NCBI RefSeq assembly: GCF_026013365.1
Contig: NZ_JAPDOE010000001.1
Span: forward strand, 744,001-808,000
Source: Paenibacillus sp. LS1
GTDB taxonomy: Bacteria; Bacillota; Bacilli; Paenibacillales; Paenibacillaceae
Direction: 5' to 3'
DNA length: 64,000 nt
Numbering within the stretch: the stretch's first letter is position 1; every line of letters starts with the position of its first letter. A model generated the notes under the pieces. It was not told the DNA's origin and searched no databases. It saw only the letters and a list, made by a program, of their open reading frames with translations. This document shows, in pieces, positions 23,912 through 32,741 of the stretch. Both the position numbers and the translations under genes were made by a program.

Positions 23912-24796
23912 CTAGGCTGCAAACTGGCGTCGGTACTCTACCGGCGTCAGTTTTTTCAGTTTCCGTTGTGGCCGTTTTCGGTTGTAAAAACGGATATACT
24001 TTTCGATTTTGCTTTGTGCTTCGGTAAGCGTTCGGATATGATAAGGATAGAGTCCTTCCGTTTTGAGATGCGAGAAGAAACTCTCCATCGAGGCATTGTC
24101 ATAACAATTTCCTCGGCGAGACATGCTGATTCGGGCGCCAACCTTTGGCAGCATATCGTGGTAAGCATGAGACGTGTACTTACATCCCTGGTCGCTGTGA
24201 ACGACCAGTCCGGTCACGTCTTTTTGCTTCGCAAACGCCTTGCTGAATGTGCGAAGCACCAGTTCATTGTCGTTGCGTTCGCCTATTTCGTAAGCCACAA
24301 TTTCGTTATTAAACAGATCCTTTATGGCTGAAAGATATATCCAGCGCTCTCCCACACGATATTGGGTAATATCCGTTACCCATTTATGATTCGGTTTTTC
24401 TGCACTGAAATCTCGCTTCAAGAGGTTCTCTGCTACACGCTGCGCAGGTGTATACGAGCTGCTGGAGCGTCGTTTACGACGGATTCGAGATTGAATACCG
24501 AGCATTTGCATCAGGCGGAGCACCTTTTTGTGGTTCATCCAAATCCCCTGATCTTGCCAAAGGAACAACTGGAGTTGCCGATAACCATATTTGCCTTCAT
24601 ATCGTTGATACGTTTGAAGCACCTGTTTCTTCGCCTTTGCGTCGCGATCGAATCGTTTACGTTTTACATAGGCATAAAATCCACTCCGTGACACGCCAAA
24701 CACATCACAAAGTTTCTGGATATCACCGTATCCCGCTACTTTTTCTATGATCTGAAATCTTTCTTGTTTGCTTCCTCCCTCCAGATTACCAAGCAC
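23912..24796 (-). CDS. IS3-family transposase OrfB (DDE integrase core)
   Basis: A 294-residue catalytic half of the transposase. The HTH_21-like segment is CDVFGVSRSGFYAYVKRK; the integrase core has the first Asp in HKWVTDITQY, the second in VVHSDQGCKYTS, and the Glu in NASMESFFSHLKTE, followed by KRPQRKLKKLTPVEYR. The catalytic triad D-D-E is complete. It is expressed as an OrfAB fusion by -1 frameshifting on a minus-strand AAAAAAG heptamer (plus 24796-24802) inside orfA. The GTG 24796 start is only the first in-frame start codon. Confidence 0.95.
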   Translation of the reverse strand: MLGNLEGGSKQERFQIIEKVAGYGDIQKLCDVFGVSRSGFYAYVKRKRFDRDAKAKKQVLQTYQRYEGKYGYRQLQLFLWQDQGIWMNHKKVLRLMQMLGIQSRIRRKRRSSSSYTPAQRVAENLLKRDFSAEKPNHKWVTDITQYRVGERWIYLSAIKDLFNNEIVAYEIGERNDNELVLRTFSKAFAKQKDVTGLVVHSDQGCKYTSHAYHDMLPKVGARISMSRRGNCYDNASMESFFSHLKTEGLYPYHIRTLTEAQSKIEKYIRFYNRKRPQRKLKKLTPVEYRRQFAA

Positions 24797-25062
24797 TTTT
24801 TTAGCAACTCATTCTCCCGTTTCAGTTTTTGTACATAGCGGTCTTGATCCAAGTATTCTTTACGTCGACCTCGCTGATCCATCAGTCCAAACCCACCTTG
24901 TTCCCGATATTTTCGCATCCAGCGCTTCATACGTCCTGGATCATGAATCCCCAGATGTTCATTAATCTTTCGATAAGTCCACCCCTCAACCGTGTGCAGA
25001 CGAATAGCCTCATTTTTTATCTTCTCCGAATACGTTTTAAACTTTTGTCCCTTAATCGCCAT
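24745..25062 (-). CDS. IS3-family transposase OrfA
   Basis: A 105-residue DNA-binding protein. ATG 25062 (MAIKGQKFKTYSEKIK) follows a GGGGGTG ribosome site; the frame extends 17 codons further but into the IS terminal region. The helix-turn-helix is WTYRKINEHLGIHDPGRMKRWMRKY and a leucine-zipper-like coiled coil follows (VQKLKRENELLKKCL). The -1 slip site AAAAAAG lies within the ELLKK codons. It overlaps orfB by 52 bases. Confidence 0.93.
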   Translation of the reverse strand: MAIKGQKFKTYSEKIKNEAIRLHTVEGWTYRKINEHLGIHDPGRMKRWMRKYREQGGFGLMDQRGRRKEYLDQDRYVQKLKRENELLKKCLVIWREEANKKDFRS

Positions 25063-25184
25063 AAAAAATGCACCCCCTAGAATTTCATCGGCTAAACCCA
25101 GGGGTTTTTCCAATCTCTATTCTAAGGGGTGCACTTCAGGGGCAAAACGTTGATATGTCAGCTTTTTTTGATCAGTTTTGATAA

Positions 25185-25394
25185 CTAAGCGTACATCATA
25201 TCCATAAACCCGCGAGTTACATCTCCACCTTCGGCTGGTTCGGGCTGGTCCGCCTGTGCGTGTTCTGCCATGCAAGCCTTCACCGCTTCCTCTGTCGTAC
25301 AACGATTGGCATCGTCACATGTGTAGCATAATTGAAGCATATATCTGGTTAATTCATCCGCCTGCGTGAATTGAGTTTGACCGTTGGTTCTCAT
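25185..25394 (-). CDS. Small Cys-containing protein of unknown function
   Basis: A 69-residue protein. ATG 25394 lies eight bases after AAGGAG; two upstream starts (25400, 25403) are too close. The centre reads LCYTCDDANRCTTEEAVKACM, four Cys that could bind a metal or form disulfides. The C-terminal part is acidic and Gln/Glu rich. It begins 43 bases beyond the IS. No family recognised. GC content is near that of the core genes. Confidence 0.6.
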   Translation of the reverse strand: MRTNGQTQFTQADELTRYMLQLCYTCDDANRCTTEEAVKACMAEHAQADQPEPAEGGDVTRGFMDMMYA

Positions 25395-25541
25395 CTTCAT
25401 CACTCCTTCTCTTGTTGAGTTAAATATATCACCTTCTAATGGATTTATTTGTGATTTATTTCACAAACTAAGCAAAAAAAGAAAAGGAACCCTCAGGCTC
25501 CTCTACTTTCACTATCTATTTACAACTATAACACATTGCAC

Positions 25542-26819
25542 TTATAGTACTTTCCACTGTACACCGCCATCTACCGTTTGCAATAACAACGATCTTTTGG
25601 CATCTGTATTTTCAACCAATATCCATCCAAGCTTGGAGGTAACCATCTGAATCTTCACAATTTCCGGATAGTCTTCGAGAATTTTCTCCAGTACACTGCT
25701 TGCAGGAAGAGCGCTCCACGTTTTGCCCGCATCCTTGGTGTGGTAGGTTATGCCCTTTTGCATCGCCCAACCTTCCGATGCGTTCAGGAATACAGGTGAA
25801 AGACTGCGATTCGCACCCGTTTGTTTGTTTAAAGTGAAATTAGACAGCTTCCAGCTCTTTCCGCCATCGGCGGTGAAGAATCCATTGAATGTCGTGCTCT
25901 CCCCTTGAGAACAGGACATGGACATCCATGCTGATTGTGCTTCACGTCCAAAAAACTGAGGTGAACTAACACTGAAATTACCACAGCCGTTGAATTTGTT
26001 TCGATCAAAGAAAGATGGTCCAGTATCCCAGTTTTCTCCACCGTCTGATGTTACATACAACTTCGGTGTGCCGAACTCAAGCGCTGTTAAGAAACCATGC
26101 TTCGGATCCGAGAAAGTCATCCCCGTTGTGTATCCACGTTTGGAAATCTCTTCTGCTTCCTGGTTGCCATCTTCATCACTGGATGACATCCGATTCCAGG
26201 TGATTCCACCGTCCTCGGTGAAGTAAAGTTTCTTGTCCTGTTTACCAATAGCGGTATCCACCGTTGTGAGAATCCAGCCTTTTTCAGGAGATACAAAGGA
26301 GATCGCGGTCACTTTATCCGTCTTGGACAGCGATGACAGACTCCAACTTACCCCTCCATTGTTCGTACGAAGCACCATGGTGTCTGTACCGCCCATGCCT
26401 TCACGAACAATCCAACCATGCGTACGATCTACAAAATAAATGCTTTGTCCATATTTAGGGTTAGCCGGAAATTGTACATTTTCCGAAGGTGAAATATTGG
26501 TCCAGGTCTTTCCCTGGTCCTGTGTGTAGTACAGTCGCAGCGCATTCCGCGTCACACCCCATGCCAATCCTCCGTTGTCATTGAGCAACTGAAAATCAGT
26601 CAAACGGGTCTGTATTTGGTACTTGGCCATATCCGCAGATTCTGTACTGTTGACAGGGGGAACGACGGTTAATGTCTGCCCTGTATTCCCGGCATCCTCC
26701 TGCTGTTGCGGAGGTTCTGCTTCCGGAGGTTGATCTGAGTCGGTGCATGCAGCCAATAAAGCTGCTATACCTATAGACAGCAATGCTGTCTGCGCGATTT
26801 TAATCCATTGCGAACGCAA
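25542..26819 (-). CDS. Lipoprotein with YCF48/BNR-type beta-propeller repeats
   Basis: A 425-residue exported lipoprotein. The start is TTG 26819, seven bases after GAGGTGG, giving a normal signal peptide (IKIAQTALLSIGIAALLAAC) with an LAAC lipobox. After a Pro/Gln/Glu-rich linker come repeated Asp-box-like motifs: DQGKTW, NNGGVSW, DGGITW, DGGENW, DGGKSW, DAGKTW and DGGVQW. These pair with YFVDRTHGWI, FVSPEKGWIL, FSDPKHGFL and FLNASEGWAM, the pattern of YCF48-like seven-bladed propellers. It would sit on the outside of the membrane; partners are unknown. A perfect 13-bp inverted repeat lies just before its ribosome site. Confidence 0.87.
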   Translation of the reverse strand: MRSQWIKIAQTALLSIGIAALLAACTDSDQPPEAEPPQQQEDAGNTGQTLTVVPPVNSTESADMAKYQIQTRLTDFQLLNDNGGLAWGVTRNALRLYYTQDQGKTWTNISPSENVQFPANPKYGQSIYFVDRTHGWIVREGMGGTDTMVLRTNNGGVSWSLSSLSKTDKVTAISFVSPEKGWILTTVDTAIGKQDKKLYFTEDGGITWNRMSSSDEDGNQEAEEISKRGYTTGMTFSDPKHGFLTALEFGTPKLYVTSDGGENWDTGPSFFDRNKFNGCGNFSVSSPQFFGREAQSAWMSMSCSQGESTTFNGFFTADGGKSWKLSNFTLNKQTGANRSLSPVFLNASEGWAMQKGITYHTKDAGKTWSALPASSVLEKILEDYPEIVKIQMVTSKLGWILVENTDAKRSLLLQTVDGGVQWKVL

Positions 26820-26839
26820 GTGGGTTCCACCTCTCTCAT

Positions 26840-26871
26840 CCAATATACAGGCGCGCATGCCTGTATATTGG
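26840..26871. repeat. Perfect 13-bp inverted repeat before the lipoprotein ribosome site
   Basis: CCAATATACAGGC (26840-26852) and GCCTGTATATTGG (26859-26871) flank a six-base loop. In the lipoprotein mRNA it would form a stable hairpin ending eight bases before GAGAGGTGG. It may act as an operator, a stability element or an expression hairpin. Nothing else is seen from 26872 to the ldh start. Confidence 0.75.
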
Positions 26872-27148
26872 CGTTTTATTTACGATTCATCAGAATCCAC
26901 TGCTCTTATTCTACCACAAACCTTGTGTAAAAGGCTCATTGCCCACTCATGGCCAGCCCGCTCCCTTTTTCCAGCTGATGCTCTGGGCTACATGTCGCAT
27001 ATTTATTACCATTAATTTCATCCTAAACTGTTTTTCGACGGAATAATTGGTAAAAAGACATGAAATGTGAACTATTTTATAGACAATACTCGCTTTATAT
27101 TCTGTAATCCCTTAATATGGATGGGAGTATAACCCAAAAGGAGTGGAT

Positions 27149-28084
27149 ATGAACATGACAAACAGTGCAGCATTGAAACCAAGTCGTGTCGTGATTGTAG
27201 GCATGGGTGCGGTGGGAACAACAACGGGATACACGCTAATGTTGAGACAGCGTTCATCCGAGTTGGTATTTGTGGATGTGAATCATGATAAGGCAACCGG
27301 CGAAATGCTGGATATGAACCACGGTCTTCCGTTTACCGGTGGCGTGAAAGTATGGGCTGGCGATTACTCCGACTGCAAAGATGCAGATATCATTATTATT
27401 ACAGCGGGTGCCTCCCAGAAACCGGGCGAAACCCGGATTGATCTGCTGAAGAAAAATGCAAGCATTTTCAAAGATATTATTGAGCGTATTACTGAAGTGA
27501 ATTCTCATGGTATTTTGCTGATTGCAACCAACCCTGTAGATATTTTGTCCTATACTTCATGGAAACAAAGCGGATGGCCTGCTTCCCGTGTCATCGGTTC
27601 GGGTACATTGCTCGATAGCGCACGTTTCCGTTACCTGATTGGTAAGAATAAAGGGATCGACCCGCGTAGTATTCATGCCCACATTATTGGTGAGCATGGC
27701 GATTCCGAAGTACCGGTATGGAGCTTGGCTAACGTTGCAGGAACAGACCTGGAATTAGATGAAGAAACACAACAGGATATCTTCGATCGTACCAAAAATG
27801 CAGCGTATGAGATTATTAATGCCAAAGGCGCGACTTCCTATGCAATCGCCCTTGCTCTGGACCGCATTGTAGCTGCAATTCTCGGCAACGAAGGCTCCGT
27901 TCTGAACGTATCCACGTACCTTGAAGACTACAATGGTGTATCAGATGTTTATCTCGGCGTTCCTTGTGTCGTAGATCGCAACGGTGTGCGCGAAATTCTG
28001 CCTCTTCCGTTGAACGAAACCGAGAAAGTGGCTTTCCAGGCTTCTGCTAACAAATTAAAAGAACAGATCGCTGGACTCGAATAA
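27149..28084 (+). CDS. ldh: L-lactate dehydrogenase
   Basis: A 311-residue LDH/malate-dehydrogenase-family enzyme converting pyruvate and NADH to L-lactate during fermentation. It shows the Rossmann motif VVIVGMGAVGTTTGY, FVDVNHDK (Asp for NAD), the substrate-binding loop ASQKPGETRIDL, NPVDILSYTSWKQSG, GSGTLLDSARFRYLIG (Arg and Asp), and the catalytic IGEHGDSEVPVWS. The Gln in the ASQKPGETR loop is the usual specificity residue for lactate dehydrogenase (Arg in malate dehydrogenase). ATG 27149 follows AAAGGAG by five bases; GTG 27143 lies inside the ribosome site. It is a single-gene unit. Confidence 0.95.
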   Translation: MNMTNSAALKPSRVVIVGMGAVGTTTGYTLMLRQRSSELVFVDVNHDKATGEMLDMNHGLPFTGGVKVWAGDYSDCKDADIIIITAGASQKPGETRIDLLKKNASIFKDIIERITEVNSHGILLIATNPVDILSYTSWKQSGWPASRVIGSGTLLDSARFRYLIGKNKGIDPRSIHAHIIGEHGDSEVPVWSLANVAGTDLELDEETQQDIFDRTKNAAYEIINAKGATSYAIALALDRIVAAILGNEGSVLNVSTYLEDYNGVSDVYLGVPCVVDRNGVREILPLPLNETEKVAFQASANKLKEQIAGLE

Positions 28085-28158
28085 TCTAGCCACACAATCC
28101 TTCATATCGTGAACGATTCAGCTCGTTAAACGTTATGAATCAAGATATCTGTCCTAGC

Positions 28159-28208
28159 CCAAAGGACCATTTGTTTCTTCTAGAGAGGAGAGGCGCATGG
28201 TTCTTTGG
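28159..28208 (+). repeat. 12-bp inverted repeat downstream of ldh
   Basis: CCAAAGGACCAT (28159-28170) and ATGGTTCTTTGG (28197-28208) pair across a 26-base loop with one G-U. No T run follows, so it is not a standard terminator. The second arm overlaps a possible 20-residue reading frame (28197-28259, behind GAGAGGAGAGG). Confidence 0.45.
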
Positions 28209-28257
28209 TTTGATTTGGATTATAAGAATGACTATTCAAGATATAAGATTTTATTTT

Positions 28258-28285
28258 AGTTTACATAATATTAATTATGTTTTTT
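28258..28285 (+). repeat. dif-like Xer recombination site 1
   Basis: Arm AGTTTACATAA (28258-28268), 6-bp centre TATTAA, arm TTATGTTTTTT (28275-28285). The first arm equals the XerD (RipX) arm of the B. subtilis dif site as I recall it; the 11-6-11 layout is that of Xer sites. Identical first arms occur at 42370 and 46650. A tyrosine recombinase gene ends 93 bases away. Confidence 0.6.
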
Positions 28286-28313
28286 TTATTTTCACTCTTT
28301 CCAAATGAAACAC

Positions 28314-28342
28314 AAAAAAGTCTGTCACTTGGAGAGACTTTT
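28314..28342. terminator. Bidirectional terminator between ldh side and recombinase
   Basis: AAAAGTCT and AGACTTTT pair around an 11-base loop; the minus strand has TTTTTTG after the stem, fitting the recombinase gene. Next to it a tandem 12-bp repeat (TATATATCGTTT-like, 28351-28375) runs up to the recombinase stop. Confidence 0.6.
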
Positions 28343-28378
28343 CTTCAGATTATATATCGTTTTATATATCGTTTTTTT

Positions 28379-29299
28379 CTAATATGTCGGAAGTTTAACG
28401 TCCAGCAACGCCATAGCCTCTTCTTTTTCACGGCTGGTTACGTGAGTATAGACGGTAGTCGTTTGAATTGATGCGTGACCAAGTAACTCCTGTACCGTGC
28501 GCAGATCAGCTCCCCGCCGCAACATCATCGTCGCGAACGAGTGACGCAGCTTATGACTGGAGTAATTTTGACGTTGATTCGCCGGTGATTCCTGCTGGAA
28601 GCGCTCAAAAGTTTCCGTAGATATGAGCTGAATGCTGCGAATCGACAGCCTCTTCCCTTTTTGCGAGACAAATAGTGCTTCCTCTTTCGGTCGCCAAGGA
28701 TCGAGACGCTCAGCCATAGCTTGAGATAACACGTCTGCGACGGTCTCTGGTACAGGAAGCGAGCGCCATTTCCGGCCTTTACCGAATACATCCAATGTAC
28801 GCCGCTCCGCGTTATAGTCTTTGCAATCCAGAGCATGCACTTCTCCAACCCGTAATCCCATATATCCCATCAGCAGAAAAACAGCCAGATTACGTGTACG
28901 ATACTTGCCTTCCACCGACTCCAGAAAACGTGTCAACCCACTTTCATCAAGGAAAACGGGTGCACGGTTTTTTTCGGTTTTGGATTTCTTGATCCCAAAC
29001 GCCGGATTATTCGTTAACAATTCGAGTTCAATGAGGGACTTGTAAAAACAGTTCACCGCCGCATGTTTGCGATTTCTCGTGGCATCACTAACCCCACGCT
29101 CCCGAGCGCGGGACAGAAATGACAACACATGCAGCTTTTTGACCTGCTCCAGTGACTTTCCTTGAATGGAGTCCAGAAATTCCACTACGTCACCTGTGTA
29201 TGATTTTACCGTATGGCCTGTATATCCGGCGTCCTTCATCCATATGTGAAAAGCTTCTAGCTCGTCCGCATATTGCTCCTGGATCTCCTCAGTCATCAT
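28379..29299 (-). CDS. Tyrosine recombinase (XerC/XerD-like)
   Basis: A 306-residue full-length tyrosine site-specific recombinase. The N-terminal core-binding (SAM-like) domain covers residues 1-95. Catalytic residues: Arg in [12 protein letters not shown], Lys in the beta hairpin [12 protein letters not shown], the His-Lys-Leu-Arg box in [13 protein letters not shown], the second His in [16 protein letters not shown], and the nucleophilic Tyr in the same segment. ATG 29299 follows GAGGTGACG. It resembles XerC/D in length, and a dif-like site lies just beyond its 3' end, so it may act on that site. Confidence 0.92.
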   Translation of the reverse strand: MMTEEIQEQYADELEAFHIWMKDAGYTGHTVKSYTGDVVEFLDSIQGKSLEQVKKLHVLSFLSRARERGVSDATRNRKHAAVNCFYKSLIELELLTNNPAFGIKKSKTEKNRAPVFLDESGLTRFLESVEGKYRTRNLAVFLLMGYMGLRVGEVHALDCKDYNAERRTLDVFGKGRKWRSLPVPETVADVLSQAMAERLDPWRPKEEALFVSQKGKRLSIRSIQLISTETFERFQQESPANQRQNYSSHKLRHSFATMMLRRGADLRTVQELLGHASIQTTTVYTHVTSREKEEAMALLDVKLPTY

Positions 29300-29382
29300 C
29301 TGTTTACGTCACCTCGATTCGGTTAAAATTGACTAAGATTATTTACGCTGATACTACGACCTTCCTAAGCTGAATAGAGACC

Positions 29383-30468
29383 CTATACTTCATCTACAAT
29401 AACAACGTCAATCAGTGGAATGATCGTTTCGGGTTTCCCCTGACTACGGGTAAGTACAAACGATGGCAATGGATTTTCGTGCAACCCATTCACGGATTCA
29501 CAGATTTGAGTATATAGATCCATATGCAACGTTTCGCCTTCACCTGCCACATCAATGACAGGCCAATCGTTCTGAACACGAACACAAGCGGGCCAGTATG
29601 CCAGTTCATTCGCGGGCACGATACTCAGTTGCTGAATGGATGGATCGATATGGTAGACCCCTTGCCGTTCAGGTTCATCGCCCAGTTTGTCCACGGCAAG
29701 CATTCGAGCGGATGGCTCGTCTGGTGCAGAATAGAGCGAATAACACCATGGAGTCACGCCCCAGGCCATCGCCATCAGACCCTCTACCAGCAACGTATCC
29801 GACAGATTCCCTTCCGCAAATTGTTCGATCAGATTATGGTTACCCGTTCCAATCAGTTCCTCCACACGCTTAGCGAGACGAGGCAGGTCAGCAAGAATGA
29901 ATCCCCCTCTGCCATAGGAGTCAAATACATGATGGTTTCTGCTCCACACAGCTTGAGATGGCAAAGCCAACGACGCTGATTCTGCTGGAAAAAGCGATAT
30001 ATATACGGTAATCACCTGCGCATACTTAACCATTGCAAGTTGTTCAGGTTCAAGTGTACCTTCAGCGATACGAGGTGTTTTCATGTGCAGGGAGATTCGA
30101 AGTTCATATTCCCCTGATGTAAATTCTGACCAACCAAGATCTACAGGCTGTTCAACACCTTCAATAGAAGCAATGGAGATCGTGCTATCCGGTTTCAGGT
30201 TAACAGCATATTGTACATATGCTAGCTCCTGACCATAGATGATATTGGCATCCTGACGATCGACGGGTGAATCCAACTGTTGTGCAATGACAGATACTTT
30301 ACGTCCATCCTTCAGAAGGCGCTGCGGATCAATATCCAACTGTAAGGCTTGTGAATTCCCCGAATCTGAGACAAGCAACTGAGCCTCGGCAAGTACAGCT
30401 GAGTCAGCTAGCGCAAATCCAAAAGCTGCATTTTGATGATCTGAATTCGTATGTAATGGTGTGTTCAT
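29383..30468 (-). CDS. Hypothetical protein, 361 residues
   Basis: Not recognised. There is no signal peptide and no transmembrane helix. The first 190 residues are beta-like with regular alternating hydrophobics and the segment GEYELRISLHMKTPRI; the second part has RNHHVFDSYGRGGFILADLPRLAKRVEELIG and ends acidic. Two halves may be separate domains. ATG 30468 follows GAGGGGATGTATC. It appears as a single gene. Codon and base use match the core genes. Confidence 0.55.
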   Translation of the reverse strand: MNTPLHTNSDHQNAAFGFALADSAVLAEAQLLVSDSGNSQALQLDIDPQRLLKDGRKVSVIAQQLDSPVDRQDANIIYGQELAYVQYAVNLKPDSTISIASIEGVEQPVDLGWSEFTSGEYELRISLHMKTPRIAEGTLEPEQLAMVKYAQVITVYISLFPAESASLALPSQAVWSRNHHVFDSYGRGGFILADLPRLAKRVEELIGTGNHNLIEQFAEGNLSDTLLVEGLMAMAWGVTPWCYSLYSAPDEPSARMLAVDKLGDEPERQGVYHIDPSIQQLSIVPANELAYWPACVRVQNDWPVIDVAGEGETLHMDLYTQICESVNGLHENPLPSFVLTRSQGKPETIIPLIDVVIVDEV

Positions 30469-30650
30469 GATACATCCCCTCTCTTATGTCTGATGGCATG
30501 TCACATCCCCAAATATATTTCATATTTGACTTAGCCGCAACCCCGGCTCCTTGATTAAGTTTGTCACGCCCCTTATTACTTACCCATATATGAAGAAAAT
30601 TCCAACCTTCCCCTGCTGTTATCTTCCTTTATCTTTCTATATAAAAAAAA

Positions 30651-30700
30651 TCCCCATCCCGCTTCGCCTAAGCGATACGAAATGAGGAAAAATGAAGATG
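30651..30700 (-). terminator. Terminator of the APC permease gene
   Basis: On the minus strand a stem of CCTCATTTCG with CGGGATGGGG (G-U rich) plus inner TCGC-TTAG-GCGA is followed by TTTTTTTT. Confidence 0.6.
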
Positions 30701-30728
30701 TTCTCGGTTAAAGACGTTCTCGATTAAT

Positions 30729-32165
30729 CTATTTATCCTTCGCTCTGAAAGCACTGGAGATCCGGCGTGCCGGATTCAAATGACTGTAATGCCGTCCATA
30801 CGCAAAGTAGATAATCAATCCGATGATCAACCAAGCAAAGAACGTAATCCATGTCAGCGCCGCAAGGCGTGTCATCAGGTATACACAACCCAAGGCACTC
30901 AAAATCGGAATCAGTGGCACAAGTGGAACACGGAAGCCACGTTTGAGATCCGGGTTATTTTTACGCAACACGATAATGCCCAGACTTACGACTGCAAATG
31001 CAAACAACGTTCCGATGTTCGTAAGCTCCGCCAGATGTCCCAGTGAGATGAACCCGGAGAACAGAGCAACGATAATGCCCGCAACCCATGTCCCTACCGC
31101 TGGTGTCTGACTCTTGCCACTAACCTTGGAGAAGACCGGTGACAGCAGTCCGTCACGAGACATGGAATAGAGCAAACGTGTCTGACCATACATCATGACC
31201 AGCAATACAGTCGTAATACCGGTAATCGCTCCAAGAGATACAATCCAGGACAATCCCTTTAATTGAACAAATTCAAATGCAAACGCAACGGGATCACTTA
31301 CATTCAACATGTTATACGGCACGATCCCTGTGAGGATCAATGATACAACGATGTAGAGAACGGTACAGATCGCGAGTGAAGCAATAATCCCGATCGGTAA
31401 ATCTCGTTGTGGCCGCTTAACTTCTTCTGCCGCAGTGGAGACCGCATCAAATCCGATGTAGGCAAAAAATACCGTCGCTGCTCCAGCTGTTACGCCTGAG
31501 ATACCAAAAGGCAAGAATGGCTGCCAGTTGGTTGGCTCTACATAGAAAACACCTACACCAATGAAGATCAGCACCACGATAATTTTAATCGCTACCATGA
31601 TGCCATTCGCACAAGCCGCCTCCTTCACCCCTCGGGTAAGCAGAAAAGTGATAATTAACGTAATGACCGCAGCTGTGATGTCAAAATAGGTTCCCTTTTC
31701 CGGACTGAACGCACTCGTTAGCGCATGGGGTAACTCCAACCCAAATCCGGACAATAACGTTTGAAAATAGCCCGACCATCCGCTAGCTACCGCCGCACTC
31801 GCGAATCCATATTCCAATATCAGATCCCATCCCAGAATCCAGGCAATCACTTCGCCAAAAGCCGTATAGCTATACGTATACGCACTACCCGATGCCGGTA
31901 TGCTTGATGCAAATTCCGAGTAACATAATGCGGCGAAGGCACATATGATACCTGCCAGCAAAAATGACAGTACAAGTCCTGGGCCAGCATACGTTGCGGC
32001 AGCTACACCGGTCAGTACGAAAATGCCTGTACCAATAATGGCACCTACCCCGAGTGTGGTTAGGTCCAGCGGACCGAGCGCCCGTTTCAATGCACTGTTG
32101 TTATCGCCCTCCGAGGCAATTGGTTTTTTACGAAATAATGAAGATCGTTGTTCGTTCTCACGCAT
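30729..32165 (-). CDS. APC-superfamily amino acid permease (cationic amino acid/YfnA type)
   Basis: A 478-residue membrane transporter with about 12 helices. ATG 32165 is chosen for spacing from GAGAGG. Family signatures: TLGVGAIIGTGIFVLTGVAAATYAGPG in helix 1, LCYSEFASSIPASGSAYTYSY, and FFAYIGFDAVSTAAEEVKRPQRDLPIGI. These match the YfnA/CAT-type APC carriers for amino acids and polyamines. It lies downstream of the amidohydrolase gene on the same strand but is separated from it by a strong terminator. Substrate unproven. Confidence 0.93.
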   Translation of the reverse strand: MRENEQRSSLFRKKPIASEGDNNSALKRALGPLDLTTLGVGAIIGTGIFVLTGVAAATYAGPGLVLSFLLAGIICAFAALCYSEFASSIPASGSAYTYSYTAFGEVIAWILGWDLILEYGFASAAVASGWSGYFQTLLSGFGLELPHALTSAFSPEKGTYFDITAAVITLIITFLLTRGVKEAACANGIMVAIKIIVVLIFIGVGVFYVEPTNWQPFLPFGISGVTAGAATVFFAYIGFDAVSTAAEEVKRPQRDLPIGIIASLAICTVLYIVVSLILTGIVPYNMLNVSDPVAFAFEFVQLKGLSWIVSLGAITGITTVLLVMMYGQTRLLYSMSRDGLLSPVFSKVSGKSQTPAVGTWVAGIIVALFSGFISLGHLAELTNIGTLFAFAVVSLGIIVLRKNNPDLKRGFRVPLVPLIPILSALGCVYLMTRLAALTWITFFAWLIIGLIIYFAYGRHYSHLNPARRISSAFRAKDK

Positions 32166-32413
32166 AGTCATGTTCCTCTCGTCATGAATCTTGAATGTGC
32201 TATGGATGTAGCAGAGATTGGATGGCTTCCCATCTGTTCTATGAAAAAGTCATTTGTTCTATCTTATCGATCACCTATAAAAACCTATCGAATTCTACAC
32301 GTTATCGCGTTGCTTGGTTAAATTTATTTTTGAAGATCACTTATTTTGTTCTTTTTCCGCGAAAATTATCATGATCTGTTGCACGTGGATGAATATGAAA
32401 ATGGATTTAAAAC

Positions 32414-32447
32414 AAAACTGCGCATAATTTATATTATGCGCAGTTTT
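32414..32447. terminator. Strong bidirectional terminator after the amidohydrolase gene
   Basis: A perfect 15-bp stem (AAAACTGCGCATAAT with its complement) closes a TTAT loop with T runs both ways. It lies in the 521-base gap 32166-32686, which otherwise holds the permease promoter region and a possible small frame at 32640. Confidence 0.85.
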
Positions 32448-32639
32448 TACGAGTCTTATTTTCCAAGAAAAAGAACTTTAACTCTCTGTTATATGAAGTT
32501 AAGAAAATGAGAGCTCTTTTCGTCTTTTTCCGCTGTCCTATCCTACCTTATCCTGTCTAATTTGACGATATGCAGGCATGTCAAAGAGCCACATAGCATT
32601 ATGCGGCCCTTCATTTTCGTAATATAGGTAGAGGTGTAT

Positions 32640-32741
32640 ATGAAAATACGAACTGACCTTATTTCAGATTTTTATGAAAAAATGATTCACGAAAAAGCAA
32701 TTCTCTCCGCGTCCGACATCCGGTATTGGGATAACAAATAA
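32640..32741 (+). CDS. Possible small protein, 33 residues
   Basis: ATG 32640 follows GGTAGAGGTGT and encodes MKIRTDLISDFYEKMIHEKA followed by 13 residues, ending TAA. It overlaps the 3' end of the amidohydrolase gene on the opposite strand by 55 bases. No family and no conserved context; it may not be real. Confidence 0.2.
   Translation: MKIRTDLISDFYEKMIHEKAILSASDIRYWDNK

Larger units (their letters stand above)
23874..25138 (-). mobile_element. IS3-family insertion sequence (IS150-like)
   Basis: About 1265 bp with overlapping orfA and orfB on the minus strand. The right end, reading inward, is TGAAGTGCACCCCTTAG; the left end is taken at 23874 by aligning the internal CCCC, AGA and ATT-AAAAA blocks to it. 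The last bases at the left tip do not match well, so that end is uncertain. GGGG flanks both proposed ends (23870-23873 and 25139-25142) and could be the target duplication, but the region is G-rich. All transposase motifs look intact. Confidence 0.8.

Noticed and set aside
30469..30640. Possible riboswitch upstream of the 361-residue hypothetical gene
   Set aside because: There is one GC-rich hairpin (GCCG/GCGGC), but no known aptamer consensus could be matched.
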